DNA of 56,798 nt from Helicobacter bilis ATCC 51630 (GTDB taxonomy: Bacteria > Campylobacterota > Campylobacteria > Campylobacterales > Helicobacteraceae): assembly GCF_000686565.1 (NCBI RefSeq), contig NZ_JMKW01000010.1:1-56798 (forward strand), given 5' to 3'. The notes beneath the pieces are model-generated. The model did not search any database and was not told the DNA's origin. It worked only from the letters and a program-made list of their open reading frames with translations. Shown here piece after piece: positions 8,154-17,381 of the stretch (position 1 is the first letter of the stretch; every line of letters begins with the position of its first letter). The position numbers and the translations under genes were made by a program.

Positions 8154-9438
8154 GATAAGCACTCACACATAAAAAGCTAAGTGAAAGAAAGGGGATAAAT
8201 GGGATTTGTTTTATTGCTAAATTATTGGATTTAGATTCTGTGTTATTTTCTGTTTGATTATGTGCTGATGTGTTTTGTGTGAAATTTTTGGAATCTAGAT
8301 TTTCAATCGCTTGAATAGCAGCAGGATTATTGGATTCTAGAATCTTGTCGTTTTGAGCCTTTGAAAAAGGCGAAATATCTTTTTTCAAATCTTTTATAGA
8401 ATCTAAGCCCTGCCTAGATTCTATGCGAGATACTTCGTTTTGCTCAGTATGACAATTTTTAGATTCTAGATTCTCTACCAAATCTGGGTGGGTGCAGGGT
8501 TTAGGGTGCATTTTTTTAGATTCTAGGTTCTCAACCGCTTGAATGTATGCGGGGTTTTGAGATGGTTTTTGTGTAGAATCTAGATTCTTATCCAAATGGG
8601 CGGGTGCAGGGTGCAAGGGTGCAAACTTTATAGAATCTAGATTCTGTTTTGTGTTGTCTATATGGTTTTTAGAATCTAGAATCTTGTCATTTTTGCAAGT
8701 GTGGGCAAAATCCTTGCGGATTGTGCGAGCCGAAGGCGAAAAATCCCTTATGTTATTTAGTTTAGATATTTCATCACACTCAATAGAATCTACATTATCA
8801 CATTTAACATTATAGCCACTAGACCGCACTCTCTTTAATCTCCATACATTAAAATAAGAATATACAATACCCATTAAAGAAGCCACACATAACATTTCAA
8901 AAATAAAGCTTATTTGATAGGCAAAAAAAGATTCTAAAATAATAGCAAGACTAGCGATAATCCACACATCACCTTCACCTAAATATTGCCGACTACCCAC
9001 TAAATGCAACATAAAATACACCCCATACACAATACCTAAAACACCAAAAGCATACAAATCATACATTTCATGTGTTACATAATAAAGAATATTAGCACAA
9101 ATAAAGAGAATAGCAAGCAATATATTTGGCACTTTTTGCGTATAAAAATCAAGCACACTTAATATATGTAAAAGCACAAAGCCCATAAGACAACAAAGGG
9201 CTACAAATATAGAATCTTGTGTATATAGCATATCTATATAGATAGCCCCATTTATACAATATAAACCCATAATATACGCAAACACTACATAAATACAAAT
9301 TAGCATATAATGCAACATAGCATATCTCACTATCTTATAAGACACACCAAGCCCTGCTAAAAAAAATCCAAGCATAACACGCCACAACACAAAGCAAAGC
9401 AATATGCCTACACAAAGATATAAAATATTAGTAAGCAT
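8143..9438 (-). CDS. Prepilin peptidase (A24, GxGD aspartyl protease) with a repeat-expanded cytoplasmic loop
   Basis: Residues 1-200 form a polytopic membrane protease: VLDFYTQKVPN gives catalytic Asp97 and GEGDVW gives Asp157 of the GxGD motif. A24 enzymes remove prepilin leaders and N-methylate the new terminus; the long N-terminal cytoplasmic methylase loop with paired cysteines is not present. Residues about 206-405 are a hydrophilic, low-complexity insert built from dispersed repeats. The last membrane helix, IPFIPFLSLSFLCVSAY (412-428), follows the insert, so the expansion lies within one loop and keeps the frame. 431 residues compares with about 200-250 for the family. It heads the run that encodes the pseudopilin and PilT-like ATPase. 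Confidence 0.85.
   Translation of the reverse strand: MLTNILYLCVGILLCFVLWRVMLGFFLAGLGVSYKIVRYAMLHYMLICIYVVFAYIMGLYCINGAIYIDMLYTQDSIFVALCCLMGFVLLHILSVLDFYTQKVPNILLAILFICANILYYVTHEMYDLYAFGVLGIVYGVYFMLHLVGSRQYLGEGDVWIIASLAIILESFFAYQISFIFEMLCVASLMGIVYSYFNVWRLKRVRSSGYNVKCDNVDSIECDEISKLNNIRDFSPSARTIRKDFAHTCKNDKILDSKNHIDNTKQNLDSIKFAPLHPAPAHLDKNLDSTQKPSQNPAYIQAVENLESKKMHPKPCTHPDLVENLESKNCHTEQNEVSRIESRQGLDSIKDLKKDISPFSKAQNDKILESNNPAAIQAIENLDSKNFTQNTSAHNQTENNTESKSNNLAIKQIPFIPFLSLSFLCVSAYHVA
8224..8823 (-). repeat. Dispersed repeat modules inserted in frame in the prepilin peptidase gene
   Basis: About 600 bp made of modules separated by AGATTCTAGAATC-like palindromes. The coding-strand reading gives KDFAHTCKND, KFAPLHPAPAHLDKNLDS, MHPKPCTHPDLVENLES, CHTEQNEVSRIES, KKDISPFSKAQNDKILES and similar peptides. 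The 65 bp around 8466-8535 differ by only a few bases from 54311-54378 in the Maf gene. Flanking sequence is ordinary coding DNA. Confidence 0.85.
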
Positions 9439-9549
9439 GCTTTTCCTTTATGTTTTTAGAGTAATAGCGTTTATGCACCTTACGCCCTACATTTGCTTAA
9501 ATCAATAGTTTCATGTCTATTTATGGAATCTAAGCAAATCACACTCAAT

Positions 9550-10545
<996 letters not shown>

Positions 10546-10555
10546 TTATATCCCC

Positions 10556-11002
10556 TTACATTTGATTTTTACAGAATCTTGCTACATCATTACGACTTTG
10601 AAATAACGCTTTTTTATTCCATTCTAGTGTAAAAAGGATTTGTTGTTCCTTCTCATCTAGATTCTTAAAATCTTTACAAAACTTTTGCATGTTGTTGCTT
10701 AACGCATGATATTCATCAGTTGTGATTGTAAAAATGTCGTCTTTTTGCATGTCTTTCGTTTCTTTTATGTGTGTGTTTGTGCTTTCTTGTGCTTGTTTTC
10801 TTATTTGTTGTTGCATAAGTTTAAAGTTGTGATTTTGTATTTTTTCAAGTATTGTGAGTGCTTTATACAAGCTTTTCGCACAATCACACAGCGTAGCGTT
10901 TGTCTCATTGCATGGAATCTTTACATAAGACTCAATATCTTTTGCAAAGATTGTATAAGAAAATGTGCTACATAAAAGAAGTATGAAAAATCGTATATAC
11001 AT
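10556..11002 (-). CDS. Small exported protein of unknown function
   Basis: 148 residues starting MYIRFFILLLCSTFSYTIFA, a clear Sec signal with cleavage likely after FA at about residue 20. The mature part is helical and charged with five cysteines (CNE...LCDC...FCKDF...FCKNQ). ATG11002 is preceded by AAAGAGA; an upstream TTG is the less likely start. It lies 10 bp before pseB and 15 bp after the Sel1-repeat gene. I do not recognise the family. Confidence 0.75.
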   Translation of the reverse strand: MYIRFFILLLCSTFSYTIFAKDIESYVKIPCNETNATLCDCAKSLYKALTILEKIQNHNFKLMQQQIRKQAQESTNTHIKETKDMQKDDIFTITTDEYHALSNNMQKFCKDFKNLDEKEQQILFTLEWNKKALFQSRNDVARFCKNQM

Positions 11003-11017
11003 CAAATCTCTTTAGGA

Positions 11018-11746
11018 TTATAAAAACTCATTATACGCATCACATGCTTCGGAATTCCCTAAATCACATGACTTGCTATATAATTCTTTTGCTTTTTTTA
11101 GATTAAGTTCTGCCCCAACGCCTGTGCGATAATATCCTGCAAGTTGATAGCAAGCCTGTGCGTTTTTGAAATCACATGAGCGAGTAAGTAGCCCAAATCC
11201 TTGCTTTGGATTTTTCTTAATGCCTTTACCACTTTCATAGAGATTCCATGCTTCAAAACATGCGGTAGCATTATCGCCATTACATGCGATTTGCCTTGCA
11301 TTTAGGGCTTTTTGTCGTTGATTATGCAAAAGATAGATTTGTGCGTAAGCCCTGCAAACTTCGGTGCTATTGAGATTGCATTGCTTTGAGTTTTTATCCG
11401 CAAATGCTAGGGCTTGAGCACACATTGCTTTGTTGTTATTTACGCATTGTGTTAGCATTTCTCTAAATTTATCATCGATTTTATAGGTTTGCTGACGACT
11501 TTTGGAGGTAACTAACTGCTCATTTCTTGGTGGCGTATCTTGCACGCCCGTTAGCTCATCTACGCGAAGTTCATCTAGGGTATCAAAACTTTTTTCTTTT
11601 TTAGAATCTGTGGTCTTCATACCACCACTTGGCGTATCTGGTCCTATGCGTATGACTTCAACCGGGGGCAAGTTTTCTGTGTCTTGTGTATTTGCAATAC
11701 AAAATCCAAAGCAACATAGAAACATACTACATAATAAAGTTTTCAT
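11018..11746 (-). CDS. Exported Sel1-like repeat protein (cysteine-rich Hcp-like)
   Basis: 242 residues with signal peptide MKTLLCSMFLCCFGFCIA. Residues about 100-242 contain tandem Sel1-like repeats with the Helicobacter Hcp cysteine pattern (AQALAFADKNSKQCNLN, ACFEAWNLYESGKGIKKNP, ACYQLAGYYRTGVGAELN, LYSKSCDLGNSEACDAY). Such proteins are secreted or periplasmic scaffolds; some H. pylori Hcp proteins bind penicillin or trigger immune responses. ATG11746 is chosen because GAGG sits seven bases upstream, not the GTG or ATG codons farther out. A T/S-rich linker (about 25-85) separates signal and repeats. Confidence 0.85.
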   Translation of the reverse strand: MKTLLCSMFLCCFGFCIANTQDTENLPPVEVIRIGPDTPSGGMKTTDSKKEKSFDTLDELRVDELTGVQDTPPRNEQLVTSKSRQQTYKIDDKFREMLTQCVNNNKAMCAQALAFADKNSKQCNLNSTEVCRAYAQIYLLHNQRQKALNARQIACNGDNATACFEAWNLYESGKGIKKNPKQGFGLLTRSCDFKNAQACYQLAGYYRTGVGAELNLKKAKELYSKSCDLGNSEACDAYNEFL

Positions 11747-12013
11747 ACACACCTCACATCGCAAAATAGCAGGAATTATAACATAAAATAAAGGATATAT
11801 AAAAATACCTTGTGGAATCTATTTTTTGTATGAAATATGGGTGGGCTATGGGTTAGGTGCAATCTCGGATATTTCCTACTATTCAATAAACAATTCATTG
11901 TGATAGGCTTTAAAATCTCAACTTTTCATATCTAAGGTATTAGAATCTTAGTCTTATCTCAATAGTTACTTTGTAAAATACAAGCCTTAATGTTGTAGTA
12001 AAAAGGATGGATT

Positions 12014-12511
12014 ATGTTGTTAAAAAGTATGCTGTTGGGTTTCTTCTCATTTTATACTTTAGGCACAAATGTGCAGAAAGAATGCGAAAGTGAAAGAGAT
12101 AAAATAAGTGGTTGTATAGAAAAAATATATACAAATGGTATTCTTACGGTAGAAATACCATATAAAAATGGTAGGGAGGGAACAAGTAAGGTATATTATG
12201 AGAATGGAAATCTTTGGCATACAATACCATATAAAAATAATGAAGCAGTGGGTATTGTCAAGTTGTATTATAAAAATGGGAACTTGCAAGCAGAAATACC
12301 AATGTTAAACGATGTCTTACATGGGGACTTAAAATTCTACACAGAAGATAAGAAGCCGCTTGCCCTACTTAAAACAATGGGTTATGGGATTATAAGTGGT
12401 AAATGCCATAATGGCAAAGCCCTAACAGAAAAAGACCTGATGAATATCAATAGAAGACACACGCTTAATATGGCTACTTTTTTGAATGAAATATGTTCGC
12501 TTAATCCTTAG
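12014..12511 (+). CDS. YwqK/MORN-like repeat protein
   Basis: 165 residues with a short hydrophobic N-terminus (MLLKSMLLGFFSFYTLG) and then repeats of about 23-24 residues with the core YYENGNL...IPYKN (residues about 38-110), ending in a GKCHNGKALTEKDL tail. This is the pattern of YwqK-family antitoxin-like or MORN-variant proteins. Biological function in Helicobacter is unknown, and no partner toxin gene is adjacent. A close relative is cut by the right edge of the window (56367-56798). The RBS AAAGGAT is good. It runs convergently into ybeY with only 8 bp between them. Confidence 0.75.
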   Translation: MLLKSMLLGFFSFYTLGTNVQKECESERDKISGCIEKIYTNGILTVEIPYKNGREGTSKVYYENGNLWHTIPYKNNEAVGIVKLYYKNGNLQAEIPMLNDVLHGDLKFYTEDKKPLALLKTMGYGIISGKCHNGKALTEKDLMNINRRHTLNMATFLNEICSLNP

Positions 12512-12519
12512 TTCAATCT

Positions 12520-13377
12520 TTAACTTTTGTTTTTAGAAGCTGCTCTTACAATAAGACTATCTGGCAAACCTAAAGATTCTATAATAGTTTGTTCTAGTAT
12601 CCGTTGTTCGCCATTATCACATTCATGATCAAAGCCCAATAAATGCAAAAATGCGTGGATAAAAAGTAATGAAAACTCTGCATAGGGATTATGCTTATAT
12701 AATGTGGCTTTATCGCACACTTTATAAATATTTATGATAATGCTGCCTAAACATTGGGGCATATCGCTAGATTCTATATCCTGTATCTCTAAAGGAAAAC
12801 TTAGCACATCTGTAGGATAATCTTTTGCCATGTATTGCTTGTTTAACTCTTGCATAGATTCACTATCTACAAAGATTAATTCTGTATAGAGATTTTGTTT
12901 ATCTAAAGATTCTATATATTTATAGATACTCTCTTGTATCTTTAAGTCTTTTTTTATAGAATCTAATCGTATTGTGTGTATGATAAAATCAGCTAAAAAC
13001 TCTATATAGCCATTTATCTCTATGCTAGAATCTTGTGTTAAATCTGTGTTTAAATCATTTTTAGAATCTTGCTTTAAATCTTGCCATGCTTTTAGAATCT
13101 CTGTGTAGGGGGGCTTATCCATTGCATTTTGATTAGAATCTAGATTCCATAGGTTATGCCCTAAGTCTTGTGCTTCACCCAGATTTGACATAGAATCTAG
13201 ACTTTTAGATGTTTGCTTACGCTTAACATGACAACCTTTAGTATCTAAAACCCCCGCACAATTAAACTCACACATTTTCTCTTGCATATATGGGAAAATA
13301 TGCGTTGTCTTAAAGTGATTCCATAGATTTTTACAAGGCTTTAGTATAAAAAAGCTCTCATCAACTTCTACTCGCAT
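12520..13377 (-). CDS. ybeY: Endoribonuclease YbeY with a repeat-derived N-terminal insert
   Basis: A metal-dependent RNase for 16S rRNA maturation and ribosome quality control. The active-site motif HAFLHLLGFDH gives His241, His245 and His251, and DYPTDVLSFPLE precedes it as usual. Family members, including the H. pylori protein as I recall it, have about 140-150 residues; this one has 285. Residues about 35-115 are foreign-looking: they include CHVKRKQTSKSLDSM, LWNLDSNQN and LKQDSKNDLNTDLTQDSSIE, of the same repeat family as in the prepilin peptidase and Maf genes. GAGGTG lies before ATG13377, inside murB, which it overlaps by 10 bp. Confidence 0.9.
   Translation of the reverse strand: MRVEVDESFFILKPCKNLWNHFKTTHIFPYMQEKMCEFNCAGVLDTKGCHVKRKQTSKSLDSMSNLGEAQDLGHNLWNLDSNQNAMDKPPYTEILKAWQDLKQDSKNDLNTDLTQDSSIEINGYIEFLADFIIHTIRLDSIKKDLKIQESIYKYIESLDKQNLYTELIFVDSESMQELNKQYMAKDYPTDVLSFPLEIQDIESSDMPQCLGSIIINIYKVCDKATLYKHNPYAEFSLLFIHAFLHLLGFDHECDNGEQRILEQTIIESLGLPDSLIVRAASKNKS
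13033..13275 (-). repeat. Dispersed repeat modules inserted in ybeY
   Basis: About 240 bp encoding an N-terminal stretch absent from other YbeY proteins. It has several AGAATCT/AGATTCT sites (13030-13200) and the peptide CHVKRKQTSKSLDS, which lines up with CHVECSKTSQSLES in the Maf insert. More diverged than the copies in the prepilin peptidase gene, so probably older. Confidence 0.65.
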
Positions 13378-14267
13378 ATTTGCACCTCACATTCAAGCCT
13401 TATGCTACTTATCTCATAGACTTTTTGTCTAGCTAGTTCTATAACTTCTATCGCGTCTTTAAACTCTGCTTTGCCCAGATTTACTAAAAAATTTGCATGT
13501 TTATCGCTAAAGCCTACATTATTGATATAAAAGCCCTTCATACCGGCAAGTTCTAGCAGTCTGCCTGCATAGTCATTTGGTGGATTTTTAAAGCAGCTCC
13601 CACAGCTTGGGTCATGCGGATGAGTGCTTCTCATTTGCGTAAAAAGCGGCAATAAATCATATCGAAAGCCCGGTATTTTATGGAATCTTGCCGCAAATAT
13701 CACGCCATCACTCTCCCTTGTCCTATATAAAAGCCCTGCTTTTTCTACATCGATCCACTCGCCATTGATATTTAAACTTTGCAAAGTCTGTGCTACCTCA
13801 TATTGCTTCATACCCGCATTCATATTACATAATGCACCGATATTTCCGGGCAGATTCTTAAGAAATTCAAGCCCACTTAAATCATGCTTTTTAAAGAATA
13901 AAAACGCTTGCAGACTTGATACACTAGCCCCCATCTCAACGCAGTCTTCATTCAATGCGATATACTTAAAGCTATCGCCTAATATTGCAAGATTCTTTGC
14001 ATTTGGGGATACAAGCAGATTATTTGCCTTGCCAATGATATGCCATTGTTTAGAATCTAGCTCTAAAAATGTGCGTTTTGTATGAGTGAGAGGCGTGCTA
14101 AATTGCAGTGTTGTATTGTTAAGAAAAGTGATTTTTTTACTTGTTATTTTAGAATCTTTATTGCTAAAATACGCCCCAAAATCAGCTATATCAAAGACTT
14201 TTACAGGTAGCTTTGTGCCAATCCTTAGGCTTGAGTATTTTTGAAAGTCAATAAATATTTCTTGCAT
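13368..14267 (-). CDS. murB: UDP-N-acetylenolpyruvoylglucosamine reductase
   Basis: A 299-residue FAD/NADPH enzyme that reduces UDP-GlcNAc-enolpyruvate to UDP-MurNAc in the cytoplasm. Visible signatures are the FAD-domain stretch GLEFLKNLPGNIGALCNMNAG (about 132-152), the catalytic-serine motif CGSCFKNPP (Ser224) and the C-terminal LECEV glutamates (292/294). It starts 2 bp after fliQ and overlaps ybeY; fliQ beside murB is, as I recall, also the order in H. pylori (HP1419/HP1418). No Shine-Dalgarno is evident before ATG14267, which fits coupling to fliQ. Confidence 0.95.
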   Translation of the reverse strand: MQEIFIDFQKYSSLRIGTKLPVKVFDIADFGAYFSNKDSKITSKKITFLNNTTLQFSTPLTHTKRTFLELDSKQWHIIGKANNLLVSPNAKNLAILGDSFKYIALNEDCVEMGASVSSLQAFLFFKKHDLSGLEFLKNLPGNIGALCNMNAGMKQYEVAQTLQSLNINGEWIDVEKAGLLYRTRESDGVIFAARFHKIPGFRYDLLPLFTQMRSTHPHDPSCGSCFKNPPNDYAGRLLELAGMKGFYINNVGFSDKHANFLVNLGKAEFKDAIEVIELARQKVYEISSIRLECEVQICE

Positions 14268-14269
14268 AT

Positions 14270-14536
14270 TTAGGAGATAATAGTAGGTATCATATTAATC
14301 ACCATTTTAGTGAAATCCATAAGCATATTTAGCATCCACGGCATAGTGAAAATAATCATAGCAACAACGGCTAGAATCTTTGGGACAAACGCAAGTGTCA
14401 TTTCATTAATCTGCGTTGTAGCTTGAAAAATGCTAATCAAAAGACCCATGATGAGTGCGACAAGCAAGACAGGCAGGGATAAAAATAGCGTGATTTTATA
14501 GGTTTGTATGGCAAGCGACATGAGTTGTTGTTCCAT
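14270..14536 (-). CDS. fliQ: Flagellar type III export protein FliQ
   Basis: An 88-residue inner-membrane subunit of the FliP-FliQ-FliR export gate. Two hydrophobic hairpin helices (about 17-40 and 52-77) flank the conserved ISIFQATTQINEMTLAFVPK. The frame stays open 159 bp further upstream, but ATG14536 (MEQQLMSLAI) matches the family length and has AAGG seven bases before it. It is the first gene of a fliQ-murB-ybeY run, so a flagellar gene shares a transcript with wall and ribosome-maturation genes. Confidence 0.95.
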   Translation of the reverse strand: MEQQLMSLAIQTYKITLFLSLPVLLVALIMGLLISIFQATTQINEMTLAFVPKILAVVAMIIFTMPWMLNMLMDFTKMVINMIPTIIS

Positions 14537-14804
14537 TGATAGCCTTGTGTTGATATGAGAATGAGATTCTAGCATGTTTAAGAAAATATGGGAATGTTTG
14601 GTGGGTTGTTTTGGTTTATAACATGATATGAAATAAAGCAAAACAATGTAAAAGTGGCTTTTAGCCTTGACTTTGTTTTTTTGTAAATTACGCATAGGCT
14701 TTTGAATGCTTTGTATGTGATTTTAGGATATTGCATATTGGGATTTTATGTAGATTCTAAGGTTTAGGGCGGTAAAAAGCAAATATTTTACAAAAGGTTG
14801 CAGT

Positions 14805-15284
14805 ATGAAAAAAGGTTTAATAGCGTTGGTGCTTAGTGCGTTTATCTCAAATGTATATGCTGTGAAAGTAGATAAGGAGGATGTGACAGAGCGGTATATA
14901 CCACATTACAATAGTGCAGGCAAATGGATTGAAGAATACTATTATTGTTATAAGGATATTATGCCAGCGATTAGTGGTGATTGGAACGACGGATATTATC
15001 GCATAGTGCCAAGTGATGATAGTTTGCGTAAATTTTCTTTGCGTGATAGATTAAAAGAAGTAGAGAAGTTTGAGTATATGAAAAAGTCAGAGGCTTTAGC
15101 TAGTGCGATAAAAAAAGATTTTAAAGCATTATCAGAAAAGCTTTATGTTTTTCGGGCTAAACTTATAGAAGATGGTTGTGTAGTAGAAGAGGAGTGCAGC
15201 TATAATGCAAAAACATGTGAAATCAAAAAGCCACTTGATGAGATTCTAAATAACCTTGATAAATATTATACAAATATTAAATAG
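14805..15284 (+). CDS. Small exported protein of unknown function
   Basis: 159 residues with signal peptide MKKGLIALVLSAFISNVYA and probable cleavage after YA. The mature protein is charged and tyrosine-rich, with cysteines in CYKD, DGCVVEEEC and KTCEIKK that could form disulfides. It stands alone: 268 bp upstream to the divergent fliQ and 238 bp downstream to the tRNA cluster. I do not recognise the family. Confidence 0.75.
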   Translation: MKKGLIALVLSAFISNVYAVKVDKEDVTERYIPHYNSAGKWIEEYYYCYKDIMPAISGDWNDGYYRIVPSDDSLRKFSLRDRLKEVEKFEYMKKSEALASAIKKDFKALSEKLYVFRAKLIEDGCVVEEECSYNAKTCEIKKPLDEILNNLDKYYTNIK

Positions 15285-15463
15285 GTTATATTTAGCTTCT
15301 TTTGCGTAAAATTAAAGATAGATTCTAAAGATTGCTTTCTATCTTAAAGGCTATATAGGCATTCTATTTTAAAATAGATTTGTAGATTTAGTCATAAAAA
15401 TTTATTAAAGCGATATGTATTTTACATAATTTATACAAAAATAAGAAAAAATGTAAAAATATA

Positions 15464-15492
15464 TTGACTTTACAGAAAAAAAAAGATATGAT
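15464..15492 (+). promoter_or_regulatory. Sigma-70-type promoter of the tRNA Lys-Glu-Val-Asp cluster
   Basis: TTGACT (15464-15469), 17-bp spacer, TATGAT (15487-15492), ending about 30 bp before tRNA-Lys. The spacer contains an A9 run (15476-15484). The upstream gap from 15285 also has a perfect 16-bp palindrome at 15363-15378, TCTATTTTAAAATAGA, of unknown role. Confidence 0.8.
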
Positions 15493-15522
15493 TATGTCTT
15501 TATTTTTAGTCAGCTTTAAAAA

Positions 15523-15598
<76 letters not shown>

Positions 15599-15613
15599 TT
15601 TAGTCTAAGCTGT

Positions 15614-15688
15614 GGCCCCTTCATCTAACGGTTAGGATACCACCCTTTCACGGTGGCTACAGGGGTTCGAATCCCCTAGGGGTCACCA
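15614..15688 (+). tRNA. tRNA-Glu (TTC), copy 1
   Basis: 75 nt with acceptor GGCCCCT/AGGGGTC (one G-U pair at position 2), discriminator A, anticodon loop CTTTCAC and encoded CCA. A second, clearly different tRNA-Glu with the same anticodon is at 51887-51962. Confidence 0.98.
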
Positions 15689-15728
15689 AGCTTTACGATA
15701 TTTTCTACACTACATAATAATTTCTTTA

Positions 15729-15804
15729 GGTCGCTTAGCTCAGTTGGTAGAGCGCCACCCTTACAAGGTGGATGTCACAAGTTCGAGTCTTGTAGCGACC
15801 ACCA
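15729..15804 (+). tRNA. tRNA-Val (TAC)
   Basis: 76 nt with acceptor GGTCGCT/AGCGACC, anticodon loop CTTACAA and encoded CCA. Confidence 0.98.
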
Positions 15805-15808
15805 TCTT

Positions 15809-15885
15809 GGAGCGGTAGTTCAGTTGGTTAGAATACCTGCCTGTCACGCAGGGGGTCGCGGGTTCGAGCCCCGTCCGTTCCGCCA
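15809..15885 (+). tRNA. tRNA-Asp (GTC)
   Basis: 77 nt with acceptor GGAGCGG/CCGTTCC, anticodon loop CTGTCAC, discriminator G and encoded CCA. Only 4 bp separate it from tRNA-Val. Confidence 0.98.
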
Positions 15886-16175
15886 CTTTTTCTACGCATG
15901 ATATTTTCTTGTTATCTTTACATTAATGAGCTACTTTGAAGAACAGAATCTAACTTGTTTCCCACTTTTTAATACCAATAAAGAACACTTTGAAATATCT
16001 AATCCTTTTTGCCTTTTGTCTTGTTTTATTGCGCGTTGTTTTTGCAGCATATAGAGAGTTGGGCTACTTATACAAACAATACTCTGTGTCGATTTTAATC
16101 CAGCTTGTGTCTTTTTCCCCATTATTTTAGCATTTATGTCTATACAATCATTAATAGGGTGTTTTTTAATAAAAT

Positions 16176-17381
16176 CTAAGATTGCTTTAGTGGATTAATC
16201 TGCGTAAAAAGCACAGGGTTGTCTTTAAAGTCTTTTATCGCTTCTTCATATACTTTTTCAATCTTTTCTATGCTTAAATCTAGGGCGTATTGCTTTGCGG
16301 ATTCTTTGTATTTATCACGCATAGCTAGGCGTTCATCTTTATGTTCAATCCAGTATTCAATCTTAGCACACAAGTCATCAATATTATTTGTTTGAAATAG
16401 GCTTCTTTCATCAAGGGCAAATTGATTTGTAGCAGAGATTTTAGAATCAGCTATCACAGGCACAATCCCAAATGAAATTGCCTCAAGACAAGAGATCGCT
16501 TCACTCTCAACTTGAGCTGGGTGTATGTATAAATCCATTTTAGCGATATTTTCCATTAATAAACTATTTTCAATATATCCAAATTCATAAGGGGTTTTTA
16601 GTAGTTTCTCACAAAGCCCTTTAAGATAAGATTCTCTAGGTCCTAATCCATGCAAGTGCAATTTTATAGAATCTTTATACTTGCTTTTTGCAATCGCTTT
16701 AATGAGTATATCTTGCCGCTTTTCTTTTGATAGCCTACCAACAGATGCGATATGAAAATAAGAATCATTAAATTTTTCTTCTATTGCCGATGTTTGCTTA
16801 AATTTAAAGCCATTGCTGATTACATACTTTTTACCACCATAACCGACACGATTAAGCTCAGATTCCATAAGCTTACTTGGGCAATGAATGTGGTGTGAAT
16901 AGCGATAAAATGCACGATAAAAACGCTTGTAGAGATAGTGATTAAACCATTCAAAATCCATATTCATATTATAACTTATATGCTGTGGTTGCACATGAAA
17001 TGCGGTGATATATGGGATACGCATTTTTCTACAAAGATGCAATGATACAATCTCAAGGCGAAAAGGCATATATAAATGCACGATATCTGCACCGCTAAAC
17101 GCTTCTTCTAATACCGCTGTATTTGCTACTCCAAATATCATGTGCTGTCGTTTAGACACTTCTGTAACAAGCGGGATATACCGCTCTTTTACCCCATATA
17201 GTCTCTCACCCTCTTCTCCTATTGCTCCCCTTGCCATCTCCCCTTTATCATCAGTGATATTGGTAGCTACTATGCGGACTTCATGTCCTTTTTTGATAAG
17301 CTCTCTTGCAAAGCGAAAGGCTGTCATAGAAGTGCCATTACTTCTATTTTTATAACTATCAACAACAAAGACGATAACCAT
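16176..17381 (-). CDS. cgt: GT4 glycosyltransferase, probable cholesterol alpha-glucosyltransferase
   Basis: A 401-residue GT-B fold enzyme. The N-terminus MVIVFVVDSYKNRSNGTSMT, KERYIPLVTEVSKRQH and QPQHISYNM closely follow H. pylori HP0421 as I remember it, the enzyme that transfers glucose from UDP-glucose to membrane cholesterol. The C-terminal domain has VGRLSKEKRQD and the donor-binding ESEAISCLEAISFG (E-x7-E type). ATG17381 is preferred to TTG17384 because it gives the HP0421 N-terminus; it overlaps the thioesterase stop as TGATG. Glucosylated sterols change membrane properties and host recognition in Helicobacter. A diacylglycerol glucosyltransferase role is the main alternative. Confidence 0.85.
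   Translation of the reverse strand: MVIVFVVDSYKNRSNGTSMTAFRFARELIKKGHEVRIVATNITDDKGEMARGAIGEEGERLYGVKERYIPLVTEVSKRQHMIFGVANTAVLEEAFSGADIVHLYMPFRLEIVSLHLCRKMRIPYITAFHVQPQHISYNMNMDFEWFNHYLYKRFYRAFYRYSHHIHCPSKLMESELNRVGYGGKKYVISNGFKFKQTSAIEEKFNDSYFHIASVGRLSKEKRQDILIKAIAKSKYKDSIKLHLHGLGPRESYLKGLCEKLLKTPYEFGYIENSLLMENIAKMDLYIHPAQVESEAISCLEAISFGIVPVIADSKISATNQFALDERSLFQTNNIDDLCAKIEYWIEHKDERLAMRDKYKESAKQYALDLSIEKIEKVYEEAIKDFKDNPVLFTQINPLKQS

Noticed and set aside
14537-14695. N-terminal extension of FliQ to 141 residues
   Set aside because: FliQ is about 88 residues everywhere, and ATG14536 has a good ribosome site; the upstream part is leader sequence.
15931-16122. 63-codon open frame on the - strand between the tRNAs and cgt
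   Set aside because: No ribosome site, no recognisable motif and low-complexity basic composition; it fits a chance frame in a 290-bp gap.
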